NCBI RefSeq assembly: GCF_001905345.1
Contig: NZ_LFBV01000001.1
Span: 1,499,321 to 1,563,320 of the forward strand
Length of the DNA stretch: 64,000 nucleotides
Direction of reading: 5' to 3'
Origin: Streptomyces uncialis
GTDB lineage: Bacteria > Actinomycetota > Actinomycetes > Streptomycetales > Streptomycetaceae
A program made the translations under genes and the position numbers. Positions 1-7,668 of the stretch are shown piece after piece (position 1 is the stretch's first letter; each line of letters starts with the position of its first letter). The notes beneath the pieces were generated by a model. The model was not told the DNA's origin, ran no database searches, and saw nothing but the letters and a program-made list of their open reading frames with translations.

Positions 1-187
1 GCCCCCCGACGACGAGCGAGCCCACCTCGGTCAGCGGCACCCCGAGCGACTCCACGACATGCCCGAGGCTGGACGTCCCGTCCACCTTGAGCCCGGTGGC
101 CCCGCCCCGCCGCTTGTGCGGCACGAACAGGGCCAGCCCGGGGGCGACCTGGACGGTGATCTCGGCGGAGCCGGGGTGCGCGTTCAC
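1..187 (-). CDS. Mut7-C ubiquitin-like/RNase domain protein (N-terminal part)
   Basis: Only the first 62 codons are in the window; the rest lies beyond position 1. The peptide reads as a small beta-grasp domain with the stretches LALFVPHKRR and LGHVVESLGVPLTEVG, which I recognise as the ubiquitin-like N-terminal part of proteins that continue into a Mut7-C (PIN-like RNase) domain. The GTG at 185-187 is chosen because an in-frame TGA lies five codons upstream, leaving no earlier start. It is weakly preceded by GAGATCC. The RNase half is not visible, so the function is inferred from the family only. Confidence 0.6.
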   Translation of the reverse strand, partial: MNAHPGSAEITVQVAPGLALFVPHKRRGGATGLKVDGTSSLGHVVESLGVPLTEVGSLVVGG

Positions 188-215
188 GGGGCCAGGATCT
201 CACCGGCCCGACGAC

Positions 216-437
216 TCACCCCTCGGGGGGCGCCTCGGTGAAGTGGTCGAACTCGCCCGCCTTGATCCCGAGCAGGAAGGCGCGGAGCTTCTCGGGGGTG
301 GTGGTGACGACGGTGCCGGGGGTGTCGCTCTCACGGAGGAGGACGGTGTCGCCCTCGGTGGCTATCTCGATGCACTGGCCGCCGTCGCCCCCGCTGGAGT
401 GCGAGGACTTCTGCCACTGGATCTCGTCGTGCTTCAT
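216..437 (-). CDS. DUF397 protein, partner of truncated HTH gene
   Basis: This 73-residue protein has the DUF397 pattern: WQKSSHSS near the start, a central LLRESDTPG and a C-terminal FLLGIKAGEFDHF. In actinomycetes DUF397 proteins are encoded directly downstream of WhiJ-type HTH regulators and are thought to act as their small partners in development or antibiotic control. It is nearly identical over its C-terminal half (from TPGTVVTTTPEKLRAF onwards) to the DUF397 protein at 1090-1302, so the two units look like a tandem duplication. The HTH gene just upstream is truncated, which leaves this copy without a DNA-binding partner of its own. Confidence 0.85.
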   Translation of the reverse strand: MKHDEIQWQKSSHSSGGDGGQCIEIATEGDTVLLRESDTPGTVVTTTPEKLRAFLLGIKAGEFDHFTEAPPEG

Positions 438-444
438 GGTCGTC

Positions 445-825
445 TCACATCTCCTTGGCGATCGCGTGGATCAATGACCGTGAATCGCTGCTGTCGAGCG
501 CGACGTCTCGCATGGCCTTGACAAGTGCACGATACGTTTCGAGCTGGGCAATGGCATCCAGGAAGGCCACGTCGAAGGCGTTGTTGACCTGAACCGTGTC
601 CAGTTGCGGCACGGGACCGCCCGCCAAGGTGAAGGGCTGGACGGATGAGGTGACCGTCGGCGCCGTGAAGGGGGTGACACGGATCGTCACGTTCTCCCGG
701 TGGGACACCGCCGCGAGCGAGGCAAGCTGTTCGCGCATGACCTTTAGGCGCTTGTGTCGGCTACGCGACGCCAATTCAGCTCGGAAAACTTCGGGTTCGG
801 GCGGTACAGGCCGATCAAGCACCAC
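445..825 (-). pseudogene. N-terminally truncated DUF5753 regulator remnant
   Basis: The 126 residues match only the C-terminal half of an XRE-family HTH/DUF5753 regulator: VMREQLASL, VTIRVTPF, a GGPVPQLDTVQ block and LIHAIAKEM at the end all align with the intact copy at 1308-2159 (VTIRVVPF, GGPVPRLDTIQ, FIHKVIQEL). The whole HTH domain and the first part of DUF5753 are missing. The frame stays open to a TAG at 871-873 with GTG codons at 823-825, so a short protein could be made, but there is no convincing RBS. I call it a decayed duplicate; a functional HTH-less sensor domain is the alternative. Confidence 0.65.
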
Positions 826-1089
826 CAGGCTTCGTAGCTGGTGGTAAGAACGGCCGCTCGTTGATCGCTCCTAGGGAGAGGGCGGCGGCGTTTCCCTGCG
901 TCGGTAGCAGCCCGGGGCGATCAGCAGTTCCATGGAGCACAGGGACATGGCGTCGTCGGTTGCCGACTTCACCGAGCCGATGACCATGCCGATGCGTCTC
1001 TCGGCGGCACCCTGCCCCTCGTCCTGCATCCTGCGTGGTCGCGGTCCGGGTTCTGGCTCTACTGAGTCGCTTCTGAGGAAGGAGCCGGA
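826..1089. other. Gap with duplicated promoter segment and unplaced sequence
   Basis: The segment 998-1060 is a second copy of the leader of the intact HTH gene: 17 bases (998-1014 and 2147-2163) are identical and include the GTG start and its MPPR codons, followed by a similar GTGGTCG-rich block. After that start the reading frame is unrelated and stops at 13 codons. The stretch 871-987 (minus) is an open frame of 38 codons resembling nothing I know. So the promoter and start of the first HTH copy survive, but its DNA-binding domain was replaced or deleted. Confidence 0.55.
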
Positions 1090-1302
1090 CTACGCTTCTG
1101 TAGGCGCCTCGGCGAAGTGGTCGAACTCGCCCGCCTTGATCCCGAGCAGGAAGGCGCGGAGCTTCTCGGGGGTGGTGGTGACGACGGTCCCGGGGGTGCC
1201 GCTCTCGCGGAGGAGGATTCCGTCAGGGGTGACAGCGATCTCCAGGCACTGGGTGTCCCCATTGCACAGCGATGACTTGGTCCACCGGATCTCTGGTTCC
1301 AT
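1090..1302 (-). CDS. DUF397 protein, partner of intact HTH regulator
   Basis: A 70-residue DUF397 protein (RWTKSSLC, LLRESGTPG, LGIKAGEFDHF). The frame is open further upstream, but the ATG at 1300-1302 is preferred: it follows AGGAG by 11 bases and lies five bases after the TGA of the HTH gene, so the two are co-transcribed and probably translationally coupled. The Ser-rich front and Gly-Ile-Lys-Ala-Gly-Glu-Phe tail are typical of the family. The role is inferred from WhiJ/AbaA-type loci, where HTH, DUF397 and often an anti-sigma-like ATPase occur together, as here. Confidence 0.85.
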   Translation of the reverse strand: MEPEIRWTKSSLCNGDTQCLEIAVTPDGILLRESGTPGTVVTTTPEKLRAFLLGIKAGEFDHFAEAPTEA

Positions 1303-1307
1303 CGCGC

Positions 1308-2159
1308 TCACAACTCCTGAATGACTTTGTGGATGAAATCGTTTGACTGGACAGGCGTTAGCGCGACGGCCGAGGCGCGCTCGATCAGCGCGCGGCACTG
1401 GACGAGCTGTGAATCTGCCGAAAGGAATTCGAGGCTGTACGCGTTGTCGACCTGGATGGTGTCAAGCCGAGGCACCGGTCCCCCTGCGTGCAGCAACGAC
1501 TGGGCATAGCCGTGAAACGCGTCGATGTCGAAAGGGACAACTCGAATGGTGACCGAGGGGTTCTCCTGAACTTCCAAAAGATGCCGTAGCTGGGACCGGA
1601 CGATATCCCGACTTCCGTAGCGCATCCGAAGGCCCGCTTCATGAACGACCGCGGTGAACGGGGTGGGATTCGTCCCGGAGAGGACTCGGCGTCGGGCCAT
1701 CCGGTGCTCGATGTGCTGCTCGATCACATTCGGGGAGAGTTGGCAACTGCCGTTGACGAAGATGGAACGAGCGTAATCAGGTGTCTGGAGGAGTCCGGGC
1801 ACCGCGAGCATCTGCATGCTCTGCAAGTACACGGCGTGATGTTCCATCTCTGAGATGTCCAGCATCGTCGGCGGCAATACGTCCTTGTACGCGGTCCACC
1901 AGCCCTTGGTGTGGTCGTCGGCCATCTTCGCGAGGGCGTCGACGTACGCCGTGTCCCGGGCCGAGTAGTGGGCCGCCAGGTGCCGTACCCGTTCGCCGCT
2001 GACGCCGTGGCGGCCCGACTCGATGTGGCTGACGCGCGGTCTCTCCCATCCGAGGGACGCGGCGGCCTGGGCGCTCGTCATGCCCGATGCCTCACGCAGC
2101 TTGCGCAGTTCCGCGCCGATCCGCGTCTGACGTGCCGTTGGCTGGCCTCTCGGCGGCAC
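1308..2159 (-). CDS. XRE-family HTH regulator with DUF5753 (WhiJ type)
   Basis: Full-length, 283 residues. An XRE helix-turn-helix occupies about residues 14-66 (LRKLREASGMTSAQAAASLGW then RPRVSHIESG), and the DUF5753 ligand/partner domain fills the rest (about 100-280), ending in FIHKVIQEL. It starts at a GTG at 2157-2159. It is followed at once by its DUF397 partner and is divergent from an RsbW-like ATPase gene, the standard arrangement of WhiJ/AbaA-like loci in Streptomyces. Proteins of this family are repressors of development or secondary metabolism; the target here is unknown. The palindrome at 2253-2262 in the divergent promoter region is a candidate operator. Confidence 0.88.
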   Translation of the reverse strand: MPPRGQPTARQTRIGAELRKLREASGMTSAQAAASLGWERPRVSHIESGRHGVSGERVRHLAAHYSARDTAYVDALAKMADDHTKGWWTAYKDVLPPTMLDISEMEHHAVYLQSMQMLAVPGLLQTPDYARSIFVNGSCQLSPNVIEQHIEHRMARRRVLSGTNPTPFTAVVHEAGLRMRYGSRDIVRSQLRHLLEVQENPSVTIRVVPFDIDAFHGYAQSLLHAGGPVPRLDTIQVDNAYSLEFLSADSQLVQCRALIERASAVALTPVQSNDFIHKVIQEL

Positions 2160-2252
2160 CCTGTTCCCTCGTCTCTCGTGGTCGTGGTCGGGGTTCCAAC
2201 TCTGCCCGTGTCACTCCTCCGTGGGCAATCGCGGGCTCACTATTGTGCCGTA

Positions 2253-2262
2253 TCACTAGTGA
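2253..2262. promoter_or_regulatory. Perfect palindrome TCACTAGTGA, candidate HTH operator
   Basis: TCACTAGTGA is a perfect 10-bp palindrome in the gap between the divergent HTH gene (start 2159) and ATPase gene (start 2359). A related half site, CTCACTATTG, lies about 17 bases to its left. The position suits autoregulation by the XRE protein. No binding data are available from the sequence. Confidence 0.4.
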
Positions 2263-2358
2263 GTCCTACTGTCCGTGGTGCCCGCCGGATGTCCCGTCTC
2301 ATGGGGAAGTGTCCGTCGGCGGGCCCGAGTCGGCCGTGAACGATCACCGGGAGAACGC

Positions 2359-2784
2359 ATGTCCGCACCACCCCTCGACCCCCCACGCCACAGCTACCGC
2401 TTCACCGCTCCCAACACCGGGACGACCGTGAAGGTCACCCGGGACCTGGTCGGGGCGCTGCTCGTGACGAACGGGCACGGGGAGCTCACCGACACCGTGC
2501 GGCTGCTCGTCTCCGAGGTGGTGACCAATGTGCTCCAGCACACCGGTGCCGCGCTGCTGACCGTGGACGCGACGATCACCCCGGAGGCGGTGACCGTGCG
2601 GGTGACCGACCGGGAACCGGGACGGCGGCCCGTGCCGCCCCGGTCGTTCCCCGGGGACGCGGCCGAGGGCGGGCGGGGGCTCATGCTCGTGGACTGCCTG
2701 GCCGACCGGTGGGGGGTCAGTGTGAACGAGGGGTTCGACCCTGTCAGCAAGTCCGTGTGGTTCGCGCTGAACGGCAAGGGCTGA
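2359..2784 (+). CDS. ATP-binding protein, RsbW/HATPase_c family
   Basis: A 141-residue single-domain GHKL ATPase. The N box is visible as LLVSEVVTNVLQHTG (about residues 50-64), and the G box as AEGGRGLMLVDCLADRWGV near residue 110. Proteins like this are anti-sigma factors or serine kinases of the RsbW type and are very abundant in Streptomyces. The ATG at 2359 is chosen over an upstream in-frame ATG because it follows GGGAG and begins at the usual family length. It is divergent from the HTH/DUF397 pair and probably belongs to the same regulatory locus. The partner sigma factor is not in the window. Confidence 0.82.
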   Translation: MSAPPLDPPRHSYRFTAPNTGTTVKVTRDLVGALLVTNGHGELTDTVRLLVSEVVTNVLQHTGAALLTVDATITPEAVTVRVTDREPGRRPVPPRSFPGDAAEGGRGLMLVDCLADRWGVSVNEGFDPVSKSVWFALNGKG

Positions 2785-2861
2785 CCGGAGCCGTCGCGGG
2801 GCCGGACAACCGGCTCCCGGGCGAGCCACAACCACCGGTTGGGCGCCCCTACGCTCGGGCG

Positions 2862-3821
2862 ATGGATACCGAGGCAGTACGGACGTTCGTCCGCGCGGCC
2901 GAACTCGGACAGCTGCGGCACGCGGCGGACGAGCTCGGCGTCACCCAGCAGGCCGCGTCGAAACGGATCGCGGCCCTTGAACGCGAACTCGATGTGCGGC
3001 TCTTCGACCGGACCGCCCGGGGGGTCGAGCCGACACTGGACGGCCAGGTCTTCCTCCCGCACGCCCGGAACATCGTCACGGGTGCCGATCGTGCCGTCAC
3101 CGCGATCAGACCGGGCTCGCGGGCCCTGCGGATCGACGTGCTCGGCCTGCGGTCCGCGCAGGCCGTCGTCCTGCACGACTACTGGCGGTCACACCCCGGG
3201 ACCGACCTCGACGTGGTGACGCTCAGGGCCGACGATCCGCGTGTGGTGGTCGCCGCCGTCGAGGCGGGCGAGCTCGACGCCGCGTTCCGCTCGGTCACCG
3301 ACCCGGCCGCGCTGCCGCGCGAGGTGCGGATGATCCACGCGTTCGGCTCCCCGCTGGAACTCCTGGTCGGCCCGCGCCACCCGCTCGCCGCCGCGCGCAC
3401 CCTGACCCCGGCGCAGTTGCGCAAGCACCGGATCTGGGTACCGGGCATCGTGCCGCGCAGCGAGTGGTCGGACTTCTACGACCAGCTCGCCACGGAGTTC
3501 GATCTCCGGATCGACGCCGCAGGACCGAACTTCGGCAACGAGGTGCTTCTCGACATCCTCGCTGACTCCTCGGACGTGGCCACCTTCGTGGGCTCGCGTG
3601 ACCGCTACCTCTGGCCGCCCGGCCACGACCTGCGACGTATCCCGATCGTGAACCCGGCGCTCGTCTACCCGCTCTCGTTCATGCACCTGCGGGCGAACCC
3701 CCACCCCGGACTCCGCCCGGTCATCGAGCACTTCGCGACCCTGCCACCCCTCCCCGAACCGGCGTGGCTACCGTCCTGGGCCCGGGCGCCACGCCGCGAC
3801 GAGGAGACTCCCCGGCCCTGA
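2862..3821 (+). CDS. LysR-family transcriptional regulator
   Basis: A 319-residue LysR-type regulator. The winged HTH covers residues 1-60 (MDTEAVRTFVRAAELG, then VTQQAASKRIAALERELDVRL), followed by a substrate-binding domain to about residue 295. The frame is open 51 codons upstream, but the ATG at 2862 gives the standard LysR N-terminus. The use of QQAASKRI instead of the common QPAVSRQI in the recognition helix is typical of one actinobacterial subgroup. No obvious target operon lies next to it: the gene downstream is convergent. The ligand is unknown. Confidence 0.85.
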   Translation: MDTEAVRTFVRAAELGQLRHAADELGVTQQAASKRIAALERELDVRLFDRTARGVEPTLDGQVFLPHARNIVTGADRAVTAIRPGSRALRIDVLGLRSAQAVVLHDYWRSHPGTDLDVVTLRADDPRVVVAAVEAGELDAAFRSVTDPAALPREVRMIHAFGSPLELLVGPRHPLAAARTLTPAQLRKHRIWVPGIVPRSEWSDFYDQLATEFDLRIDAAGPNFGNEVLLDILADSSDVATFVGSRDRYLWPPGHDLRRIPIVNPALVYPLSFMHLRANPHPGLRPVIEHFATLPPLPEPAWLPSWARAPRRDEETPRP

Positions 3822-3822
3822 C

Positions 3823-3860
3823 GGCCCACCGTCCCCGCTGGGAAGGGACGGCCGCGGGCC
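3823..3860 (+). terminator. Hairpin after LysR gene
   Basis: CCGTCCC (3829-3835) and GGGACGG (3845-3851) form a 7-bp stem, and GGCCC (3823-3827) can pair with GGGCC (3856-3860) outside it. It starts two bases after the LysR stop and faces the convergent Fn3 gene. There is no T run, as usual in Streptomyces. Confidence 0.4.
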
Positions 3861-3888
3861 GGCCGGGACCGTGCGGAGCGGGTCCGCC

Positions 3889-5217
3889 TCACTCCTCGGG
3901 CAGCGGCGGCGGTTCGATCACGTCGACGTGGGAGAACGTCTCGCCGCTGTCGAAACGGGAGTTGCCCGCTTCGTCCACCGCGACCACGGCCCAGCGGACG
4001 GGCCCGCCCTGGGGATCGTAGACCTCCTGGTGGTAGCCGCGGTACGGATCGTCGTCCCACGCGTAGTGGCCGACATCGCTCCACCGTTCGTACTGCCACA
4101 CCCCGTCCACGAGCAGACCGCGGTAGACGCTGTAGTGGCTGACATCGTCCTCCGGGCTCCGTGCCCAGTACAGCAGGATCTCGTAGCCGTCCATCACCCC
4201 CGTCAGTTCCTCGACGGCCGCCGGGGCCAGCCCGGTGGACGGCGCGGTACCCGGGGCAGGAGCCGACGGGGCGGACGGGTGGCCCGCACGGTCCACGGTG
4301 GTCATCGTGTACGTGTACGAGGTGCCGTGCTTGACCCCGGTGTCGATGAAGGATGTCTGACGGACGGAGACCTCGTCGACGAGTCGGCCGTTCCGGTGGA
4401 TCAGGTACTTCGACAGGTCGTACGCGATCGGCGAAGTCGGCGCTTTCCATGTCAGCTTGATGCCGGTCGGGTGCGGCGCGGCCTTCAGCGTGGTGGGTGC
4501 CGAGGGCGCTTGGTCGCCGCGTGAGATGAACCTGGGCGCCGACTTCGCGGAGGCGTTGCCGCCGGCGTCCACCGCCGTCACCCAGTAGCTGTAGTCCAGG
4601 TTCTCCTTGATCGTGGTGTCACGCCACGTCGGGGAGGTCACCGTCGCCATCTTCAGTACGGGATTGCCCTCGCCGTCGTACTCCCAGCGGCGGTGCACGA
4701 CATAGGACTTCGCGCCGGGCACCGTCTTCCAGGCCACCGTGATGCCCGGCTGGCTGTTCTTCGCGGTGACCCCCGAGGGCTTGCCCGGAGGCGTCCTGTC
4801 GACGCTGGTGACGGCACGGTCGGTGCTGCCCTTGGAGGTGTTGCCCGACCTGTCGTAGGCACGGATCTCGTAGTAGTAGGTGGCGCCGGTGGCGGGCGGG
4901 CTGTCGGTGTGGGACCTCGTCTTCGTGGTGACCAGCTTCGTCCAACTGGTGCTGCCCTTGACGCGCCGGTACACCCGGTAGCCCGAGAGATCCCGCTCCC
5001 GGTTCGCGGACCAGGTCACCTTCGCCTTGCGGGTCGAGGTGCTGTACGTCGCCTTGACGCCGGTGGGAGCGGCGGGCTTGACGGTGTCACGGCCCGCCGC
5101 CGCGAAGCGGGACGTGGCGAGCGCTCCGTCGGCGGCGGCAGGGGTCGCCACGAGGAGCGGGACCACCGTGCAGGCACAGAGCACGACGGCGACGGGCACG
5201 CCTCTGTAGGGGTTCAT
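3889..5217 (-). CDS. Secreted protein with about four fibronectin type III domains
   Basis: A 442-residue exported protein. The start ATG at 5215-5217 follows AAGGAAC and opens a signal peptide (hydrophobic VPVAVVLCACTVVPLLVA, cleavage near ATPAAADG). The mature part is made of Fn3-like units of about 95 residues, each with a GV/LKA...VTW front, a YRVYR or similar core and a YxY...AYDRSGN or VDRAGH end: about 45-140, 141-235, 236-330 and a more diverged last one to the C-terminus. There is no catalytic domain, LPXTG or membrane anchor. Fn3 chains in Streptomyces usually sit in carbohydrate-active or surface proteins; its binding partner is unknown. Confidence 0.75.
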   Translation of the reverse strand: MNPYRGVPVAVVLCACTVVPLLVATPAAADGALATSRFAAAGRDTVKPAAPTGVKATYSTSTRKAKVTWSANRERDLSGYRVYRRVKGSTSWTKLVTTKTRSHTDSPPATGATYYYEIRAYDRSGNTSKGSTDRAVTSVDRTPPGKPSGVTAKNSQPGITVAWKTVPGAKSYVVHRRWEYDGEGNPVLKMATVTSPTWRDTTIKENLDYSYWVTAVDAGGNASAKSAPRFISRGDQAPSAPTTLKAAPHPTGIKLTWKAPTSPIAYDLSKYLIHRNGRLVDEVSVRQTSFIDTGVKHGTSYTYTMTTVDRAGHPSAPSAPAPGTAPSTGLAPAAVEELTGVMDGYEILLYWARSPEDDVSHYSVYRGLLVDGVWQYERWSDVGHYAWDDDPYRGYHQEVYDPQGGPVRWAVVAVDEAGNSRFDSGETFSHVDVIEPPPLPEE

Positions 5218-5295
5218 GTGTTCCTTCGGTCCTGATGATGGGCGGCCGGGAAGAGGGCGCCGGTCATCAGGACCGTTGTGCGGGGCGCTTGGTTG

Positions 5296-5328
5296 TACCC
5301 TCGGCCGTCCTCTCGGGACGGCCGGTAC
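5296..5328 (-). terminator. Terminator of TetR/MFS operon
   Basis: CGGCCGTCC (5302-5310) and GGACGGCCG (5316-5324) form a perfect 9-bp stem with a 5-base loop, extended by GTACC/GGTAC outside. It begins six bases beyond the tetR stop codon. Confidence 0.6.
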
Positions 5329-5333
5329 GCGGG

Positions 5334-5978
5334 TCAGCCCGGCAGGCCCCCGTCGATCGTCGTCAGGGCGCGGTCCACCAGGGTCCTGATGTCGTCGCGG
5401 TAGTCGGTCTCCGCCCAGTACAGGGACGCCTCGTGCAGGGCGGCGAGGATGCTCATCGCGTAGACCCGGACCTCCAGGGTCTCCTCGTCCAGCCCCGCGC
5501 GCTCCGCGATCACCCGGCACAGCATGCGGCCGGTGACGGACATGCTCTCCAGGGTCCGGGCGCGGACCGCCGGGACCTCGGCCATCAGCCGCATCCGGAC
5601 CTTCGTGGTCTCCGGCTCCGTACGCAGCGCGAGTTCCAGCGCCTGGGCGAGGATCGCGCGCAGCGACTCCAGGAACGGCTCCTCGGCCGGCCGGGCCCGC
5701 AGCACGCCCTCCAGGACGGCGTCGTACTCGTCGGTGAGCACGATGTCCTCCTTGGTGGGGAAGTACCGGAACACAGTGCTGGGGGAGACCTCCGCCGCCT
5801 CCGCGATCTGTTCGACCGTCGTCGCCTCGTACCCCTGCTCCGCGATGAGCCGGTAGGTGGCCTCCCGGATCGCGATCCGGGTCCTCAGCTTCTTGCGCTC
5901 GCGGAGCCCGAGCTGTGACGGGTCCACCGGCGGGAACGACGGCTGCGTGGTGACGGACATACCCTCATTGTCGGCCAT
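5334..5978 (-). CDS. TetR-family repressor of the adjacent exporter
   Basis: A 214-residue TetR regulator. The HTH is at about residues 25-75 (IREATYRLIAEQGYEATTVEQIA then VSPSTVFRYFPTKEDI), followed by an all-helical ligand domain. The ATG at 5976-5978 overlaps the end of the MFS gene by 14 bases, which suggests translational coupling; a second ATG six codons later (5958-5960) is an alternative. Exporter-repressor pairs of this kind normally have the repressor bind upstream of the pump and release on binding the pumped drug. A matching inverted repeat lies in front of the MFS gene. Confidence 0.85.
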   Translation of the reverse strand: MADNEGMSVTTQPSFPPVDPSQLGLRERKKLRTRIAIREATYRLIAEQGYEATTVEQIAEAAEVSPSTVFRYFPTKEDIVLTDEYDAVLEGVLRARPAEEPFLESLRAILAQALELALRTEPETTKVRMRLMAEVPAVRARTLESMSVTGRMLCRVIAERAGLDEETLEVRVYAMSILAALHEASLYWAETDYRDDIRTLVDRALTTIDGGLPG

Positions 5979-7521
5979 CGGGCGGGTCGGCGGGGCCGCC
6001 CGGGAGGCTTCCGCCCGGCTCCGGGCGGGCCGGGAGCAGGGCGAGCGCGGCCAGCGCGGTCAGCAGCGCGGCGACCGCGCAGACGACCAGGATCACGCCC
6101 ATGCCCTGGACGTACGCGGTGTCCGCCGCCGACGCGAGCCCGGGCTCGCCGAGCCGTTCCGCGACGAGATGCGCGGCCACCACCGACTCCCGCGCGGTGT
6201 CCGCGTCCCCGGCCGCCAGAGCGCCCGTGGCCAGCCGGTCCGCGTAGCGGCCCGCCAGCAGCGAGCCCAGCAGCGCGATCCCGAGGGCGCTGCCCATCTG
6301 CCGTACGGTCATCAGCAGGCCCGAGCCGCTGCCCGCCCGCTCCGGCGGCAGGGTGCCCAACGCCGTGTCCATCGCCGGGACCACCGCGAAACCGAAGCCC
6401 AGTCCGGCGAGCGACAGCCACAGCGCCACGAACCCGTACGCCGAGCCCGCCTCCGTACGGCTGCCGAGGAGCGCGGCGAACGACAGCACCACCAGGCCCC
6501 CGCCGATCGCCGCGCGCGGCCCGTACCGCGCCACCACCGGGGCCGACGCCTTCGCCGCGACGAGCAGTCCGCCCATCAGCGGCAGCATCCGCACCCCGGT
6601 GCCCAGCGCGTCGTTGCCTAGGACGGTCTGGAGGTACGGCGGCAGCACGAACATCAGGCCCGACAGGACGAACATGACCAGCGTCGCGGTCAGCGTGTTG
6701 AGGAGGAAGTCGCGCCGGGCGAGCAGCGTGAGGTCCAGCATCGGACGGGCCGCCTTGCGCTCACGGAGCACCAGCGCGGTGATCAGCGCGGTGCCGCCGA
6801 GCAGGGACCCGAGGGTGGACGGGTCCGCCCAGCCCCGGTGCGGGGCCTCGATCACCGCGTACACCAGGGTGCCGAGCCCGGTCACCGTCAGCGCGGCGGA
6901 CACGGGGTCCACCCGTGGCGCGTGCGGGTCCCGGGTCTCCGGGAGCAGCAGCAGACAGGCGACGATCCCGATCAGCGCCATCGGGATGTTGATCAGGAAG
7001 ACCGAGCCCCACCAGAAGTGGTCGAGGAGCCAGCCGCCGACGATCGGGCCGAGCGGCAGCCCCAGCGCGGACGCGGCCGACACCGCGGCGATGGCCTTGG
7101 TCCGCTCGTCGGGGGCGAACAGCGACGGCAGGACGGACAGGCTCAGCGGCATCACGAGAGCCGCGCCGACGCCCATCGCCGCGCGGGCCGCGACGACCGT
7201 GGCGACGTCGTCCGCGAGCGCGCCCGCCACGGAGCCCAGCAGGAACAGCACCAGTCCCGCGATCAGCGCGCGGCGGCGTCCGAAGCGGTCGCCGAGGAGC
7301 CCGGCGGGCAGCATCAGCGCCGCGAGGACGACCACGTACGCGTCGGCCGTCCACTGCTGCTCGCCCGTGGTGGCACCGAGCTCTCCGGCGATCGTCGGCA
7401 GCGCGACATTCAGGATCGTGAGATCGAATCCGAGCACCAGCAGACACGCGACCAGGGCCCCGAGGGCCCACCAGCGGCGGGGGTCCCGCCGCATCTCCAG
7501 CTCTGAAGTGACAGCAACCAT
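5965..7521 (-). CDS. MFS drug exporter, DHA2 (14-TMS) family
   Basis: A 518-residue membrane protein with about 14 hydrophobic segments, of the EmrB/QacA type. Motif A is visible as GLLGDRFGRRRALIAG after TM2, and the TM1 motif LDLTILNVALPTI appears here as FDLTILNVALPTI. These proteins use the proton gradient to export drugs or the cell's own antibiotics. The start ATG at 7519-7521 is preceded by an inverted repeat and a TTGACA-like -35 element. It forms a two-gene operon with the overlapping tetR gene. The substrate cannot be told from sequence. Confidence 0.88.
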   Translation of the reverse strand: MVAVTSELEMRRDPRRWWALGALVACLLVLGFDLTILNVALPTIAGELGATTGEQQWTADAYVVVLAALMLPAGLLGDRFGRRRALIAGLVLFLLGSVAGALADDVATVVAARAAMGVGAALVMPLSLSVLPSLFAPDERTKAIAAVSAASALGLPLGPIVGGWLLDHFWWGSVFLINIPMALIGIVACLLLLPETRDPHAPRVDPVSAALTVTGLGTLVYAVIEAPHRGWADPSTLGSLLGGTALITALVLRERKAARPMLDLTLLARRDFLLNTLTATLVMFVLSGLMFVLPPYLQTVLGNDALGTGVRMLPLMGGLLVAAKASAPVVARYGPRAAIGGGLVVLSFAALLGSRTEAGSAYGFVALWLSLAGLGFGFAVVPAMDTALGTLPPERAGSGSGLLMTVRQMGSALGIALLGSLLAGRYADRLATGALAAGDADTARESVVAAHLVAERLGEPGLASAADTAYVQGMGVILVVCAVAALLTALAALALLPARPEPGGSLPGGPADPPDGRQ

Positions 7522-7525
7522 GAAA

Positions 7526-7557
7526 TGACAGTAACCTTTAAGTGGGAGTCGCTGTCA
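7526..7557. promoter_or_regulatory. Inverted repeat TGACAG-N20-CTGTCA before exporter operon
   Basis: TGACAG (7526-7531) and CTGTCA (7552-7557) flank 20 bases directly upstream of the MFS start; on the minus strand the outer arm also provides a TTGACA -35 hexamer. A second copy of the inner arm (GGTTGCTGTCACTTCA) lies in the first codons, 14 of 16 bases identical to GGTTACTGTCATTTCA. This is the expected place for the TetR operator. Confidence 0.45.
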
Positions 7558-7603
7558 ATTGTTAGTCGGGTCGGGTCGGATGGTGGGGTGGGGGCAACGA
7601 AAA

Positions 7604-7633
7604 GGTGGCCGTGACCCTCAGGTCACGGCCACC
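7604..7633 (-). terminator. Terminator of hemolysin-III gene
   Basis: GGTGGCCGTGACC (7604-7616) and GGTCACGGCCACC (7621-7633) form a perfect 13-bp stem with a CTCA loop, 35 bases beyond the stop codon on the minus strand. It also separates this gene from the MFS promoter. Confidence 0.75.
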
Positions 7634-7668
7634 TCGGCCGAATATGTGTCCGCCGCCGCCCGGGGCGG

